NCBI GenBank assembly: GCA_016206565.1
Contig: JACQRG010000061.1
Span: 1 to 39,350, forward strand
Length of the DNA: 39,350 nucleotides
From: Candidatus Omnitrophota bacterium
GTDB lineage: Bacteria; Omnitrophota; Gorgyraeia; Aquiviventales; Aquiviventaceae
Direction of reading: 5' to 3'
Part shown: positions 30,736 to 39,249 of the stretch, in pieces
Layout: each line of letters begins with the position of its first letter
How positions within the stretch are numbered: the stretch's first letter is position 1
Program-made: the position numbers and the translations under genes
Notes under the pieces: generated by a model
Database searches by the model: none
What the model saw: the letters and a program-made list of their open reading frames with translations, nothing else
Told to the model about the DNA's origin: nothing

Positions 30736-32524
30736 CCGTCCGCCGGCCGACACGCTGCCGGCGCTCTTCGTCCAGCGCGCCGCCGCGTCAGGCCCCAAAC
30801 CCCTGTTTCTGGTCAAACGCGACGGCGCCTACCGGCCGATGTCCTGGCGGCAGGCTGCCGATGACGTCTGCGCGTTGGCGGCGTTCCTGCTGGAGCAGGG
30901 GGTCGCGGCCGGCGACCGGGCCGCGATTCTCTCGGAGAATCGTCCGGAATGGGGCATCGGCGACCTGGCCATCCAGTCCGTCGGCGCTTGGACGGTCCCG
31001 CTGTATCCCAGCCTGACGGCGCAGGACATCCACGGCATCTGCCGCGACTGCGAGCCGGTGGCGTGCGTCGCATCCACGGCAGAGCAGGCGCGCAAGATCG
31101 CCGAGATCCGCGCCGGCGTGCCGTCGCTGCGCGTCGTCATCGCTATGGACGGGGGGGCGGGCACGGTCTCCTGGGCCGACGCGCTGGCCAGGGGGCGGGC
31201 TGCGCTGCCGGCGCGCCGGGAGGAGCTGGACGCGCGCCGAAACGCCCTGCGCCCCGGCGACACGGCGACGCTGATCTACACCTCCGGCACCACGGGCGAG
31301 CCTAAAGGCGTCATGCTCTCCCACCGGAATTTCCTCTCCAATGTCCGGGCGAGCCTTGACGCCATCCCCATCTGCGGCGACGACCTGCACCTCTCGTTCC
31401 TGCCGCTGTGCCACGTGTTCGAGCGGATGGCCGGCTGGTACTTGATGCTCGACGTCGCAGCGACGGTGGCCTACGCCGAGTCCATGGACACCATCCCGGA
31501 CAACATGCGGGAGGTGCGCCCGACCGTGATGCTGGGCGTGCCCCGGTTCTTCGAGAAGCTCTACGCGCGCATCCAGGAGGCGCTGCGGCAGATGCCGCCT
31601 GCCAAGCAGCGGCTGGCGCGGTGGGCGATCCGGGTCGGGCAGCGGGCGGCGCAGGCGCGGGAGCAGCGCCGGCCCGTTCCGCCCGGGCTGGCCCTGCAGG
31701 TGTGGTTGGCCGACCGCCTCGTCCTGGAGAAGTTCCGCCGGCGCCTCGGCGGGCGGCTGCGCTTCTTCGTCTCCGGCTCAGCGCCCCTCTCGGCGGACAT
31801 CGGCCGGTTCTTCAGCGGCCTTGGTATCACCATCATCGAGGGCTACGGGCTGACCGAGACCTCGCCGGTGATCGCGGTGAACCGGCTCTCCCGTCCGAAG
31901 TTCGGCACGGTCGGTCCGCTCATTTCCGGGGTGGAGGTGCGCATCGCCGACGACGGAGAGATCCTGACGCGCGGCCCCCACGTGATGCAGGGCTACTACC
32001 GCAAGCCGGAGGAGACCGCGGCGGTGATCACGGACGGCTGGCTGCACACCGGCGACGTCGGGCATCTGGACGGCGACGGCCACCTGGTCATCACCGACCG
32101 CAAGAAGGACCTCATCAAGACCGCCGGCGGCAAATTCGTTGCGCCCCAGAAGCTCGAGAACCTGTTCGTCACCGACCCGTACGTCAGCCAGGCGTTCGTG
32201 TACGGCGACCGGCAGCGGTACTGCGTGGCACTCGTGGTGCCGAACATGGCCCGCCTCCGGGAATACGCCGCCTCGCAGGGCATCGCCGCCGCCGGCCCGG
32301 CCCAGCTGGTGCAGGATGCGCGCATCCGCGAGTTCTACTGGCAACGGGTCCAAGAGCGGCAAGGCGGCCTGGCGTCGTTCGAGCAGGTCAAGGCCATCGC
32401 TCTGCTGGACCAGGAGTTCACCCAGGCCGCCGGAGAATTGACCCCCACGCTGAAGGCCAAGCGCGGCGTGATCGCGCAGCGCTACGCCGAGGCGCTGCGC
32501 CGGCTCTACGAGCAGCCGGCGTGA
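30710..32524 (+). CDS. Long-chain acyl-CoA synthetase (AMP-forming)
   Basis: A 604-residue adenylating enzyme that activates free fatty acids to acyl-CoA. It has LIYTSGTTGEPKGVMLSHRN (P-loop), LSFLPLCHVFERM, and IIEGYGLTETSPVI (A5). DGWLHTGDVGHLDGDGHL and ITDRKKDLIKTAGGKFVAP (hinge) follow, and TLKAKRGVI contains the C-terminal catalytic Lys. This pattern fits FadD15/LACS-type ligases. I chose ATG 30710; ATG 30656 lies upstream but overlaps the dehydrogenase by 80 bases. It supplies substrate for the four enzymes upstream in the same operon, and the next gene encodes a lipase that could release the fatty acids. Confidence 0.93.
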   Translation, partial: SGWRKALSDRPPADTLPALFVQRAAASGPKPLFLVKRDGAYRPMSWRQAADDVCALAAFLLEQGVAAGDRAAILSENRPEWGIGDLAIQSVGAWTVPLYPSLTAQDIHGICRDCEPVACVASTAEQARKIAEIRAGVPSLRVVIAMDGGAGTVSWADALARGRAALPARREELDARRNALRPGDTATLIYTSGTTGEPKGVMLSHRNFLSNVRASLDAIPICGDDLHLSFLPLCHVFERMAGWYLMLDVAATVAYAESMDTIPDNMREVRPTVMLGVPRFFEKLYARIQEALRQMPPAKQRLARWAIRVGQRAAQAREQRRPVPPGLALQVWLADRLVLEKFRRRLGGRLRFFVSGSAPLSADIGRFFSGLGITIIEGYGLTETSPVIAVNRLSRPKFGTVGPLISGVEVRIADDGEILTRGPHVMQGYYRKPEETAAVITDGWLHTGDVGHLDGDGHLVITDRKKDLIKTAGGKFVAPQKLENLFVTDPYVSQAFVYGDRQRYCVALVVPNMARLREYAASQGIAAAGPAQLVQDARIREFYWQRVQERQGGLASFEQVKAIALLDQEFTQAAGELTPTLKAKRGVIAQRYAEALRRLYEQPA

Positions 32525-34581
32525 TGGAGGCCTTCTCCGAAGCCGAAGGCTCCTGGGGCCTGCCCGCCTCCGGCCAACGGCTCTTCGCGCGCCTCCTCAT
32601 CCCTGAGCCGTCGCAAGCCCTTCTTATCTTGGTGCATGGGTTCGGCGACCATGGCGGCCGCCACCTGGGCATGGCGCGGTGGCTCGCGCAGCAGGGCCTC
32701 GCCGTCGCCGTCCCGGATTTGCCTGGGCATGGCCGATCCGAAGGCCCCCGCGGACATCTGCCCTCCCTGGCGGCCTGCGTTGAGGGCTTGTCGCTGGCGG
32801 CGCGCCAGCGCTGGATGGCGGATGCCGGCCAGCCGCGGTTCAGCATCTTCGGCCATAGCTTCGGCGGGCTGGTGGCGGCCTCCTGGGTCCTGCGCCGGCC
32901 GGAGAGCCTTCATCGGGCGGTGCTGCAGGCGCCGCTGTTTGAAGCGGGCTTTCCCATCCCGGGCTGGAAGCGGGCCGCTGCCGCGGCACTCGGGCGCTGG
33001 TGGCCCTCGGCGCGCCTCTCGGTCGGTCTGGATCCTCAGTACCTGAGCCATGATCCGGCCGTGGTCGAGGCCTACCGGCGGGATCCCTTGGTGCAGCATG
33101 CGATGAGCGCCGGCACCTACCGTGATATGCTCCAAACCCGCGACGAGGCGCTGGCCCAGGCCCCTCAGGTGCGTGTTCCCGTCCTGCTGCTGTGCGCCGG
33201 AGATGACCGGGTTGTCTCCACGCCCGCGGCCCAGCGCTGGTTCGCCGGCCTGCGAGGCGAGAAGCGCGTCCAGCTGTTTCCCGGCGCCTACCACGAGCTC
33301 CACCACGAGCCGGTGCGTGAGCAGGCCTGGAAGCTGGTGAAAGAGTGGATCGTGGCCCTGGGGCTGCTGGTCGCCTGCGCCGGGACCGGCTGGGCGCAGC
33401 CGCAGGAGGGCGCGTCCGGCGCCACCGACTGGCCCGCGATGATCACCAAGCTGCGGGGCGAGGTGCACGACCACCCGGGGTTCGGCCGCCTGCGCGAGCA
33501 GCTGGCCACCGCGCATAACAACTACGGGGTCCAGCTGGCCTCAGCAGGGCAGTGGCGGCTGGCCCAGGAGCAGCTGCAGCAGGCCATCGAGCTCGACGGC
33601 GGCAACGAGCAATTCCGCCAGAACCTGGCCAGCGTTTACCTGCGCGAGGCGCAGCAGCTCTACGAGCAGCGCCAGGGCCGCGACGCCAGGACGCGGGCCG
33701 AGGAGGCGGTGAAGGTGAACCCGCAGCTCGCACAGGGCTATGCGCTCATCGGGCAGATCGAATATGAGGACCAACGCCTGAAGGAGGCCAGGGCGGCCTG
33801 GCAGCAGGCGCTGCAGCTGGATCCGGCGTTGACCGAACTGGCCGACCGGCTCTCCCGCCTCGATGAGGAGCTGCCGGTGGAGTCCGGCTTCCAGCGCATC
33901 TCGCAGGCGTTTTTCGATCTGCGCTACGAGGAACAGTTGGAGCGTCCGGTGGGATTTGACATCCGCGATGCGCTGCTGGAAGCGCGGCGCACCGTCGGCG
34001 GCGATTTCGCCTATTGGCCCAAGCACAAGATCGTGGTGCTGTTGTACAGCGCGGAGATCTTCCGCCAGCTGCGCCAGGAAACGCCGGAGTGGGTCGCGGG
34101 GCAGTACGACGGGAAGATCCGCATCCCGCTGCCGAATACGCACCTCGACGAGGGGATGGTCAAGCAGATCCTCTTCCACGAGTACACCCACGCCGTGGTG
34201 CACGACCTGGCACGGGATAAGTGCCCGGTGTGGTTCAACGAGGGGCTGGCGGAGCACGAGGGCGCCCGGCACGGCCCGCGCCGGCTGGAGCGGCTCATCG
34301 AGGCGTCGGCGACCAACGCTTTCATTCCGTGGGAGGAGCTGGACGGCGCCTTCTCGATGGCCCTGCCGGTCGAGCACGTGTCGCTGGCCTATCAGCAATC
34401 CCGCAGCATCGTGGCCTATCTGGTGGAGCGCTACGGGTTCTGGCGCATCCGCCGCCTCCTGGAGGCCCTTGCCGGCGGCGACGCGCTGCTGGAGGCCATG
34501 AGCCGCGAGTTCCGGACCAAGCCGGCCCGGCTCGAAGCCCAGTGGCGCGCCTGGCTGCCCGGCTTCCTGAAGTCCTCATGA
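32524..34581 (+). CDS. In-frame fusion: monoacylglycerol lipase-like domain plus TPR-metallopeptidase
   Basis: One open frame of 685 residues. Residues 1-275 form a complete lysophospholipase/monoacylglycerol lipase: ILVHGFGDHGGRH, GHSFGG with Ser112, CAGDDRVVS (acid) and AYHELHHE (His). Immediately after, VKEWIVALGLLVACAGTGWA-Q reads as a signal peptide. TPR-like helices follow (about 300-420), then a gluzincin domain with HEYTH (552-556) and NEGLAEHEG (Glu573), as in peptidase MA-like proteins. A secretion signal inside a fused chain is odd. A separate second gene starting at GTG 33337, with GGAAG just upstream, would explain it. Whether one or two proteins are made is unknown. It closes the lipid operon and overlaps polX by ATGA. 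Confidence 0.8.
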   Translation: MEAFSEAEGSWGLPASGQRLFARLLIPEPSQALLILVHGFGDHGGRHLGMARWLAQQGLAVAVPDLPGHGRSEGPRGHLPSLAACVEGLSLAARQRWMADAGQPRFSIFGHSFGGLVAASWVLRRPESLHRAVLQAPLFEAGFPIPGWKRAAAAALGRWWPSARLSVGLDPQYLSHDPAVVEAYRRDPLVQHAMSAGTYRDMLQTRDEALAQAPQVRVPVLLLCAGDDRVVSTPAAQRWFAGLRGEKRVQLFPGAYHELHHEPVREQAWKLVKEWIVALGLLVACAGTGWAQPQEGASGATDWPAMITKLRGEVHDHPGFGRLREQLATAHNNYGVQLASAGQWRLAQEQLQQAIELDGGNEQFRQNLASVYLREAQQLYEQRQGRDARTRAEEAVKVNPQLAQGYALIGQIEYEDQRLKEARAAWQQALQLDPALTELADRLSRLDEELPVESGFQRISQAFFDLRYEEQLERPVGFDIRDALLEARRTVGGDFAYWPKHKIVVLLYSAEIFRQLRQETPEWVAGQYDGKIRIPLPNTHLDEGMVKQILFHEYTHAVVHDLARDKCPVWFNEGLAEHEGARHGPRRLERLIEASATNAFIPWEELDGAFSMALPVEHVSLAYQQSRSIVAYLVERYGFWRIRRLLEALAGGDALLEAMSREFRTKPARLEAQWRAWLPGFLKSS

Positions 34582-36314
34582 AACAGCATGAAATCGCGGC
34601 GATCTTCTCGCGGATGGCCGACCTGCTGGAGTTCAAGGGCGACAACCCGTTCCGGATTCGCGCCTACCGGCGCGCGGCCCAGAACCTCGAGAGCTTCAGC
34701 GGCGACCTGGAGACGCTGGGGGCGGCCGGGCGGCTGCGGGAGATCTCCGGCATCGGCGCGGACCTGGCCGAGAAGATTCAGGAGTACTGCGCGACCGGCG
34801 CGATCCAGGCCTTCGAGCGGCTCCAAGCCTCGGTGCCGCCCGGAGTGCTGCAGCTGCTCGAGGTGCCCGGGCTCGGCCCCAAGACCGCCAAGGTGCTCTC
34901 GCAGCAGCTGAAGGTGACGACCCTCGGACAGCTGGAGGACGCGGCGAAGCGCCACCGGCTGCAGACGCTGCCGGGCTTCAAGGCGCGCAAGGAGGAGAAC
35001 TTGCTCAAGGGCATCGCCATCGTGCGGCGCGGCCGGGAGCGCATGCACTTAGGGATCGCGCTGCCGCTGGCCAACGAGCTGCTGGCCTTCCTGCGCCGCG
35101 CGCCAGGTGTAGCCCGCGCGTCCGCCGCCGGCAGCCTGCGCCGGATGAAGGAGACCATCGGCGACCTCGACCTGCTGGTTGCCTCGGCCAAGCCGGCCGG
35201 GGTCATGCGCGCGTTCACGACCGCGCCGTTCTGCGCTCGGGTCCTGGCGGCGGGGACGACCAAGGCTTCCATCTTGACCCAGGACGGGCTCCAGGTGGAC
35301 CTGCGGGTGGTGGAGCCGGAGTGCTTCGGCGCGGCGCTGCAGTATTTCACCGGGTCCAAGGAGCACAACGTCCAGATCCGCGAGCTGGCGGCGCGGCGCG
35401 GCTTGAAGGTCAACGAGTACGGCGTCTTCAGGGCGGCCGGCAACCGGCGCCTGGCGGGCAGGGAAGAGGCGGACGTCTACAAGGCGCTGGGCCTGCCCTG
35501 GATCCCGCCGGAGCTGCGCGAGGCGCAAGGAGAGGTGGCGGCGGCCCAGGCCAAGCGCCTGCCCTCGCTCATCGAAACCGGAGACCTGCAGGGCGATTTC
35601 CACCTGCACACGACCTGGTCCGATGGCAGCAACCGGCTGGAGGAGATGGCCCAGGCCGCGCAGCGGCGCGGCTACCGCTATGCGGCGATCTGCGACCATT
35701 CGCCGTCGCTGAAAGTGGCGCACGGCATGAGCGCAGCGCGGCTGCGCCAGCAGATGCGCGAGATCCAAGCGCTCAACAAGCGCCTCAAGCGCCTGCGGCT
35801 GCTGATGGGCGCTGAGGTAGACATCCTCGGCGACGGCTCCATGGACTACCCGGATGAGGTCCTCGCCCAGCTGGATTTCGTCGTCGGCTCCATCCACAGC
35901 GGGTTTGGCCAGGGCAAGACCAGGCTGACCCAGCGCCTGCTCGCGGCCATGCGCAACCCGCATGTCACCGTCATCGGCCATCCGACCGGCCGGCTGATGG
36001 GCCAGCGCGAGGCGTATGAGGTTGACCTCGAGGCGGTCGCGCGGGCCGCGCGGGACACCGGCACGGCCCTGGAGATCAACGCCTACCCCAGGCGCCTGGA
36101 TTTGTGCGACGCCGCGGCGCGCCGGGCCAAGGACCTGGGCGCCATGCTGGCCATTTGCACGGACAGCCACAGCGTCGAGCAGCTGGAGCAAATCACGTTC
36201 GGGCTGGGCGTGGCGCGCCGGGCCTGGTGCGAGCCGGCGCATGTGCTCAATACCCGCAGCCTGGCCGCGCTGCAAGCCTGGGTGGCGCGCAAGCGGCGCC
36301 GGGTGGCCCGGTGA
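34578..36314 (+). CDS. polX: Family X DNA polymerase with PHP domain
   Basis: A 578-residue bacterial PolX used in DNA repair. The N-terminal helix-hairpin-helix region includes ISGIGADLAEKI and VPGLGPKTAKVL. The nucleotidyltransferase palm has AGSLRRMKETIGDLDLLV with Asp196 and Asp198, and LQVDLRVV with Asp241. The C-terminal PHP domain (about 335-570) contains DFHLHTTWSDGSN, AICDHSPSL, GAEVDIL, GSIHSGF, IGHPTGR and CTDSHS, the full metal-binding set of an active 3'-5' exonuclease. It starts in an ATGA overlap with the preceding gene, and its length is typical. Confidence 0.96.
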   Translation: MKQHEIAAIFSRMADLLEFKGDNPFRIRAYRRAAQNLESFSGDLETLGAAGRLREISGIGADLAEKIQEYCATGAIQAFERLQASVPPGVLQLLEVPGLGPKTAKVLSQQLKVTTLGQLEDAAKRHRLQTLPGFKARKEENLLKGIAIVRRGRERMHLGIALPLANELLAFLRRAPGVARASAAGSLRRMKETIGDLDLLVASAKPAGVMRAFTTAPFCARVLAAGTTKASILTQDGLQVDLRVVEPECFGAALQYFTGSKEHNVQIRELAARRGLKVNEYGVFRAAGNRRLAGREEADVYKALGLPWIPPELREAQGEVAAAQAKRLPSLIETGDLQGDFHLHTTWSDGSNRLEEMAQAAQRRGYRYAAICDHSPSLKVAHGMSAARLRQQMREIQALNKRLKRLRLLMGAEVDILGDGSMDYPDEVLAQLDFVVGSIHSGFGQGKTRLTQRLLAAMRNPHVTVIGHPTGRLMGQREAYEVDLEAVARAARDTGTALEINAYPRRLDLCDAAARRAKDLGAMLAICTDSHSVEQLEQITFGLGVARRAWCEPAHVLNTRSLAALQAWVARKRRRVAR

Positions 36315-36316
36315 CC

Positions 36317-37201
36317 ATGCCGGCCCTGCGGTCGGGGTTCGTCGGCCTGGTCGGCCGGCCGAACGTGGGCAAGTCCACGATGCTCAACTGGTTCGTGGGC
36401 GAGAAGGTTGCCATCGTCTCGCCCCATCCGCAGACCACGCGCCACCGCATCGCCGGGGTCCTGCACCGGCCGGGTGCGCAGGTCATCTTCCTCGACACCC
36501 CGGGGCTGCACAAACCCCAGCACGCCCTGGGGCGCTCCATGGTGGAAGCCGCAAAGGCCGTCCTGGAGGATGCCGACGTCCTGGTCGCCGTGATTGACGC
36601 GCGCGGCTTGACACCGGAGGACGAGCGGGTCTTCGAGCGGGTGCAGCGCTCGCGCCGTCCGGCGCTGCTGGCCATCAACAAGATTGACCTGGTGAAAAAG
36701 CCGCGGCTGCTGCCGCTGCTGGATGCCTGCGCGAAGCTCGGCGCGTTTGGCGAGTGCGTGCCGGTGTGCGCCAGAAGCGGCGAGCAGATGGAGCGGCTCC
36801 TCGAGCGCCTCATCCCGCTGCTGCCGGAAGGGCCGAGCTGGTACGAGCCGCATCAGCATACCGATCAGCGCGTGCAGCAGCGCATCGCCGAGCTCATCCG
36901 AGAGCCGATCCTCCTGGCGACCCGCCAGGAGGTGCCGCACGCCGTCGCGGTGCGGCTCGACGAGCTGGAGGAGGGCGACCGGCTCACGAGGATCAATGCG
37001 ACGATCCTGGTGGAGCGCGAGGGCCAGAAGGCCATCCTGATCGGCCGCGGCGGCCTGATGCTCAAGCGCATCGGCCAGGAGGCGCGCCGGCACATCGAGC
37101 AGCTGCTGGGGCACCAGGTCTACCTGCAGCTGTGGGTCAAGGTGGCCGAGGACTGGCGCGGCGACGAGCGGATGCTGCGCGAGCTGGGGTACCGGGGCTG
37201 A
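36317..37201 (+). CDS. era: Ribosome-assembly GTPase Era
   Basis: A 294-residue GTPase that binds the 3' end of 16S rRNA during 30S maturation. G1 is GRPNVGKSTML, then PQTTRHRIAGVL (G2), LDTPGLHKP (G3) and NKIDLV (G4). The C-terminal KH domain has LIGRGGLMLKRIGQEARRHI. ATG 36317 gives the usual short N-terminus. GTG 36311, which would overlap the polX stop as GTGA, is an alternative in keeping with the local style. No obvious terminator follows; a new promoter lies 23 bases downstream. Confidence 0.97.
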   Translation: MPALRSGFVGLVGRPNVGKSTMLNWFVGEKVAIVSPHPQTTRHRIAGVLHRPGAQVIFLDTPGLHKPQHALGRSMVEAAKAVLEDADVLVAVIDARGLTPEDERVFERVQRSRRPALLAINKIDLVKKPRLLPLLDACAKLGAFGECVPVCARSGEQMERLLERLIPLLPEGPSWYEPHQHTDQRVQQRIAELIREPILLATRQEVPHAVAVRLDELEEGDRLTRINATILVEREGQKAILIGRGGLMLKRIGQEARRHIEQLLGHQVYLQLWVKVAEDWRGDERMLRELGYRG

Positions 37202-37223
37202 GCATGGCGCGGCAGCCCGCGGC

Positions 37224-37252
37224 TTGTTGAGCGGCGGCTTTTCCGCTACACT
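37224..37252 (+). promoter_or_regulatory. Promoter of the yqeY-ferredoxin run, leaderless layout
   Basis: TTGTTG (37224-37229), 17-base spacer, TACACT (37247-37252). Seven bases beyond the -10 box is the A of ATG 37259, so the predicted transcript begins at the start codon. Confidence 0.7.
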
Positions 37253-37258
37253 AGCCCT

Positions 37259-37708
37259 ATGACGCTCACCGAACGGATCGAAGCGGATTACAAGACAGCT
37301 TATAAGGCCGGTCAGCGCGTGCGCATTGATACGCTGCGGATGGTGAAGGCGGGCATCGAGCGCGCGGCAAGCGACCAGCGCAAGGAGCGGCTGGAGGACG
37401 CGGACGTGGTCCGCGTCCTGGCCCAGCAAGCCAAGCAGCGCAAGGAGACGCTGGAGGCGGCCAAAGCCTCCGGCCGGCAGGACGTGCTCGCACAGGCCAC
37501 CGAGGAGCTGCAGATCATCAACGGCTACCTGCCGCAGGCCCTGGGGCCGGAGGCGGTCAAGCCGCTGATCGAAGAAGCCCTCAAAGCGGTCGGGCCCAAC
37601 CAGGGCCAGATCATGAAGTACGTCATGAGCAAGGCGAAGGGTGCTGTGGACGGCAAGCTGGTCAGCCAGCTGGTGGGCGAGCGGCTCGCGCAGGCCAAGG
37701 CCGCGTGA
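37259..37708 (+). CDS. GatB/YqeY domain protein
   Basis: A 149-residue YqeY-type protein: LTERIEADYKTAYKAGQRVR at the start, IDTLRMVKAGIE, KQRKETLEAAKASGR, ELQIINGYLPQAL and IMKYVMSKAKGAVDGKLVS. The domain also forms the tRNA-binding tail of GatB and GlnRS; the free-standing form is widespread with an uncertain role, probably tRNA-related. The start codon coincides with the predicted transcription start, with no Shine-Dalgarno site. The ferredoxin gene follows after three bases. Confidence 0.93.
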   Translation: MTLTERIEADYKTAYKAGQRVRIDTLRMVKAGIERAASDQRKERLEDADVVRVLAQQAKQRKETLEAAKASGRQDVLAQATEELQIINGYLPQALGPEAVKPLIEEALKAVGPNQGQIMKYVMSKAKGAVDGKLVSQLVGERLAQAKAA

Positions 37709-37711
37709 GGC

Positions 37712-37972
37712 ATGGCCGCGCCCGCGCCGCGCAAGGGCCGCCCCAAGGCGGTCATCAACCCGGATAGCTGCACCGGCTGCGAGGTGTGCATCGCGGTCTG
37801 CCCGGTGGACTGCATTGACAAGCAGGCCGGGCCCATGGCGGAGTCCCCGATGTTCCAGTCCGTCTGCGTGATTGACCAGCCCAAGTGCATCGGCTGCTGG
37901 CTGTGCGAGAAGGTCTGTCCCTGGGACGCCATCAGCATGGTCCCGCCCCAAGAAGTCCCGGTGCCGGCATGA
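37712..37972 (+). CDS. 2[4Fe-4S] ferredoxin-like protein
   Basis: An 86-residue small iron-sulfur protein. Two complete clusters are encoded: CTGCEVCIAVCP (about 21-32) and CIGCWLCEKVCP (about 59-70), each CxxCxxCxxxCP. Between them lie about 27 residues, longer than in clostridial ferredoxins, and the N-terminus has ten basic/Pro residues. It probably carries electrons for an unidentified oxidoreductase; no obvious partner is adjacent. The neighbours are tRNA-binding-type proteins, an unexplained association. Its end overlaps the next start by ATGA. Confidence 0.93.
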   Translation: MAAPAPRKGRPKAVINPDSCTGCEVCIAVCPVDCIDKQAGPMAESPMFQSVCVIDQPKCIGCWLCEKVCPWDAISMVPPQEVPVPA

Positions 37973-38352
37973 GCGAGAGCGAGGCAGGGAAGACCCCTAC
38001 CCCGGCGCCTGCCCCGACGCAGCCCGTGCAGGCCTCCATCGAAGACTTCCAGAAATTAGCCCTGCGCACCGGCGTCATTACGGCAGCACAGGACCACCCG
38101 AACGCCGACCGGCTGCTGGTGCTGACCGTGGATGTCGGGGACGCCGCGCCGCGCCAGGTCGTGGCCGGCATCAAAGGGTCCTACCAGGCCGCCGACCTCA
38201 TCGGCAAGCAGGTGGTCGTCGTGGCGAACATGAAACCGGCGACGCTGCGCGGCGTGGAAAGCCAGGGCATGGTCTTGGCCGCCTCGGGCGAGTCCGGCCT
38301 GGTCCTGGTCAGTCCGGAGAAGCCGACCCGGGCCGGCAGCGTGGTGAAATAA
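37969..38352 (+). CDS. Free-standing tRNA-binding domain (MetG C-terminal / CsaA-like)
   Basis: A 127-residue protein. A Pro/Thr-rich N-terminal 25 residues precedes an OB-fold tRNA-binding domain: IEDFQKLALRTGVITAA, HPNADRLLVLTVDVG, QVVAGIKGSY, VVVVANMKPATLRGVESQGM. The domain matches the C-terminal dimerisation and tRNA-binding module of methionyl-tRNA synthetase, which in some bacteria is a separate gene. It may act in trans on MetG (not in the window), or like CsaA; the IEDFQKLALRTG opening favours the MetG type. It starts in an ATGA overlap with the ferredoxin. Confidence 0.9.
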   Translation: MSESEAGKTPTPAPAPTQPVQASIEDFQKLALRTGVITAAQDHPNADRLLVLTVDVGDAAPRQVVAGIKGSYQAADLIGKQVVVVANMKPATLRGVESQGMVLAASGESGLVLVSPEKPTRAGSVVK

Positions 38353-38361
38353 CCGCCTTCC

Positions 38362-39249
38362 GTGCTGCTCACAGTTCTTGAAGTCGCCTTCCTCGCCGTC
38401 TTCTGGTCCTGGGCGCTCGCCGCCCTGGTCTTCCTGCGCAACACGCTCCTGCCCAAGCTCCCCCTGCAGCGCTCGCCCTCCGAGGTGGGCCTGGAGAGCG
38501 ACACCGTGCGATTTCCCGCAGCTGATGGGTTAGCGCTTGAGGGCTGGCGCGTGCCGGCGGCCGACCCTGAGGCGCCGTGGCTGATCCTCTGCCACGGGCT
38601 GGGTGCTAACCGGGCGGACCTGCTGGAGGTCGCCGCGGACCTGCATACACAAGGCTTCAACCTGCTCCTCTTCGACTTCCGCGGGCATGGCGGCAGCGCA
38701 GGCCGGGCGACCTCGTTCGGCTGGACCGAACAGATGGACCTGCAGGGTGCGCTGGCCTACCTGGGCGCCCAGCCGGAGATCCCGGCGCGGCTCTATGGCG
38801 TGTACGGCAGCTCCATGGGAGGGGTCGTAGGGCTGCTGGTGGCCGGGGAAGACGAGCGCATCGGGGCCATCGCCACCGACAGCACCTACGCCGATCTGGA
38901 CGAGTCCCTGAGGCGCCACCTGCGGCTGCTGTATCCGATCCTGCCGGCCGTGCCGTTCGCCTGGTACATCCTCTGGACCTACCGGCTGCGGTTCGGCCTC
39001 TGGCCGAGGCAGGTCTCGCCCAGGCAGGCGGCCGCCAAGCTCGGGGGACGGCCCTTGCTGGCCATCCAGGGGGAGTTGGACGTCCGGCTGCCGGCCGATG
39101 CAGCGCAGATACTGGCCAAGGCCGCAGGTGCTCGAGGCGAGGCATGGGTCGTGGAAGGTGCTGTGCACCTGGAAGGATCGGCGCTTCATCCAGGCGCCTA
39201 TGGGGATCGGTTGAGCACGTTCTTTAGGGGGGCGTTACAGGCCTACTGA
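38362..39249 (+). CDS. Membrane-anchored alpha/beta hydrolase, second copy
   Basis: A 295-residue protein starting at GTG 38362. The N-terminal anchor (LEVAFLAVFWSWALAALVFL) precedes LILCHGLGANRADL, FDFRGHGGSAG, the nucleophile elbow GSSMGG, GELDVRL (acid) and EGAVHLEG (His). It is a serine hydrolase with a complete triad and unknown substrate. It shares an N-terminal anchor, TDSTYAD (TDSVYAS at the other locus) and PAVPFAW with the hydrolase at 22575. The two are paralogues about 16 kb apart. It follows the tRNA-binding gene by nine bases and is the last gene in the window. Confidence 0.86.
   Translation: MLLTVLEVAFLAVFWSWALAALVFLRNTLLPKLPLQRSPSEVGLESDTVRFPAADGLALEGWRVPAADPEAPWLILCHGLGANRADLLEVAADLHTQGFNLLLFDFRGHGGSAGRATSFGWTEQMDLQGALAYLGAQPEIPARLYGVYGSSMGGVVGLLVAGEDERIGAIATDSTYADLDESLRRHLRLLYPILPAVPFAWYILWTYRLRFGLWPRQVSPRQAAAKLGGRPLLAIQGELDVRLPADAAQILAKAAGARGEAWVVEGAVHLEGSALHPGAYGDRLSTFFRGALQAY

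Noticed and set aside
31408..32523. Extension of the lipase frame upstream into the ligase gene
   Set aside because: The open frame continues only because of high GC; the upstream part is an out-of-frame shadow of the ligase, and ATG 32524 gives a normal lipase N-terminus.
37224..37252. Reading the trp, PilZ and YqeY leaders as riboswitches
   Set aside because: The predicted leaders are 0-25 bases, too short for any structured riboswitch.
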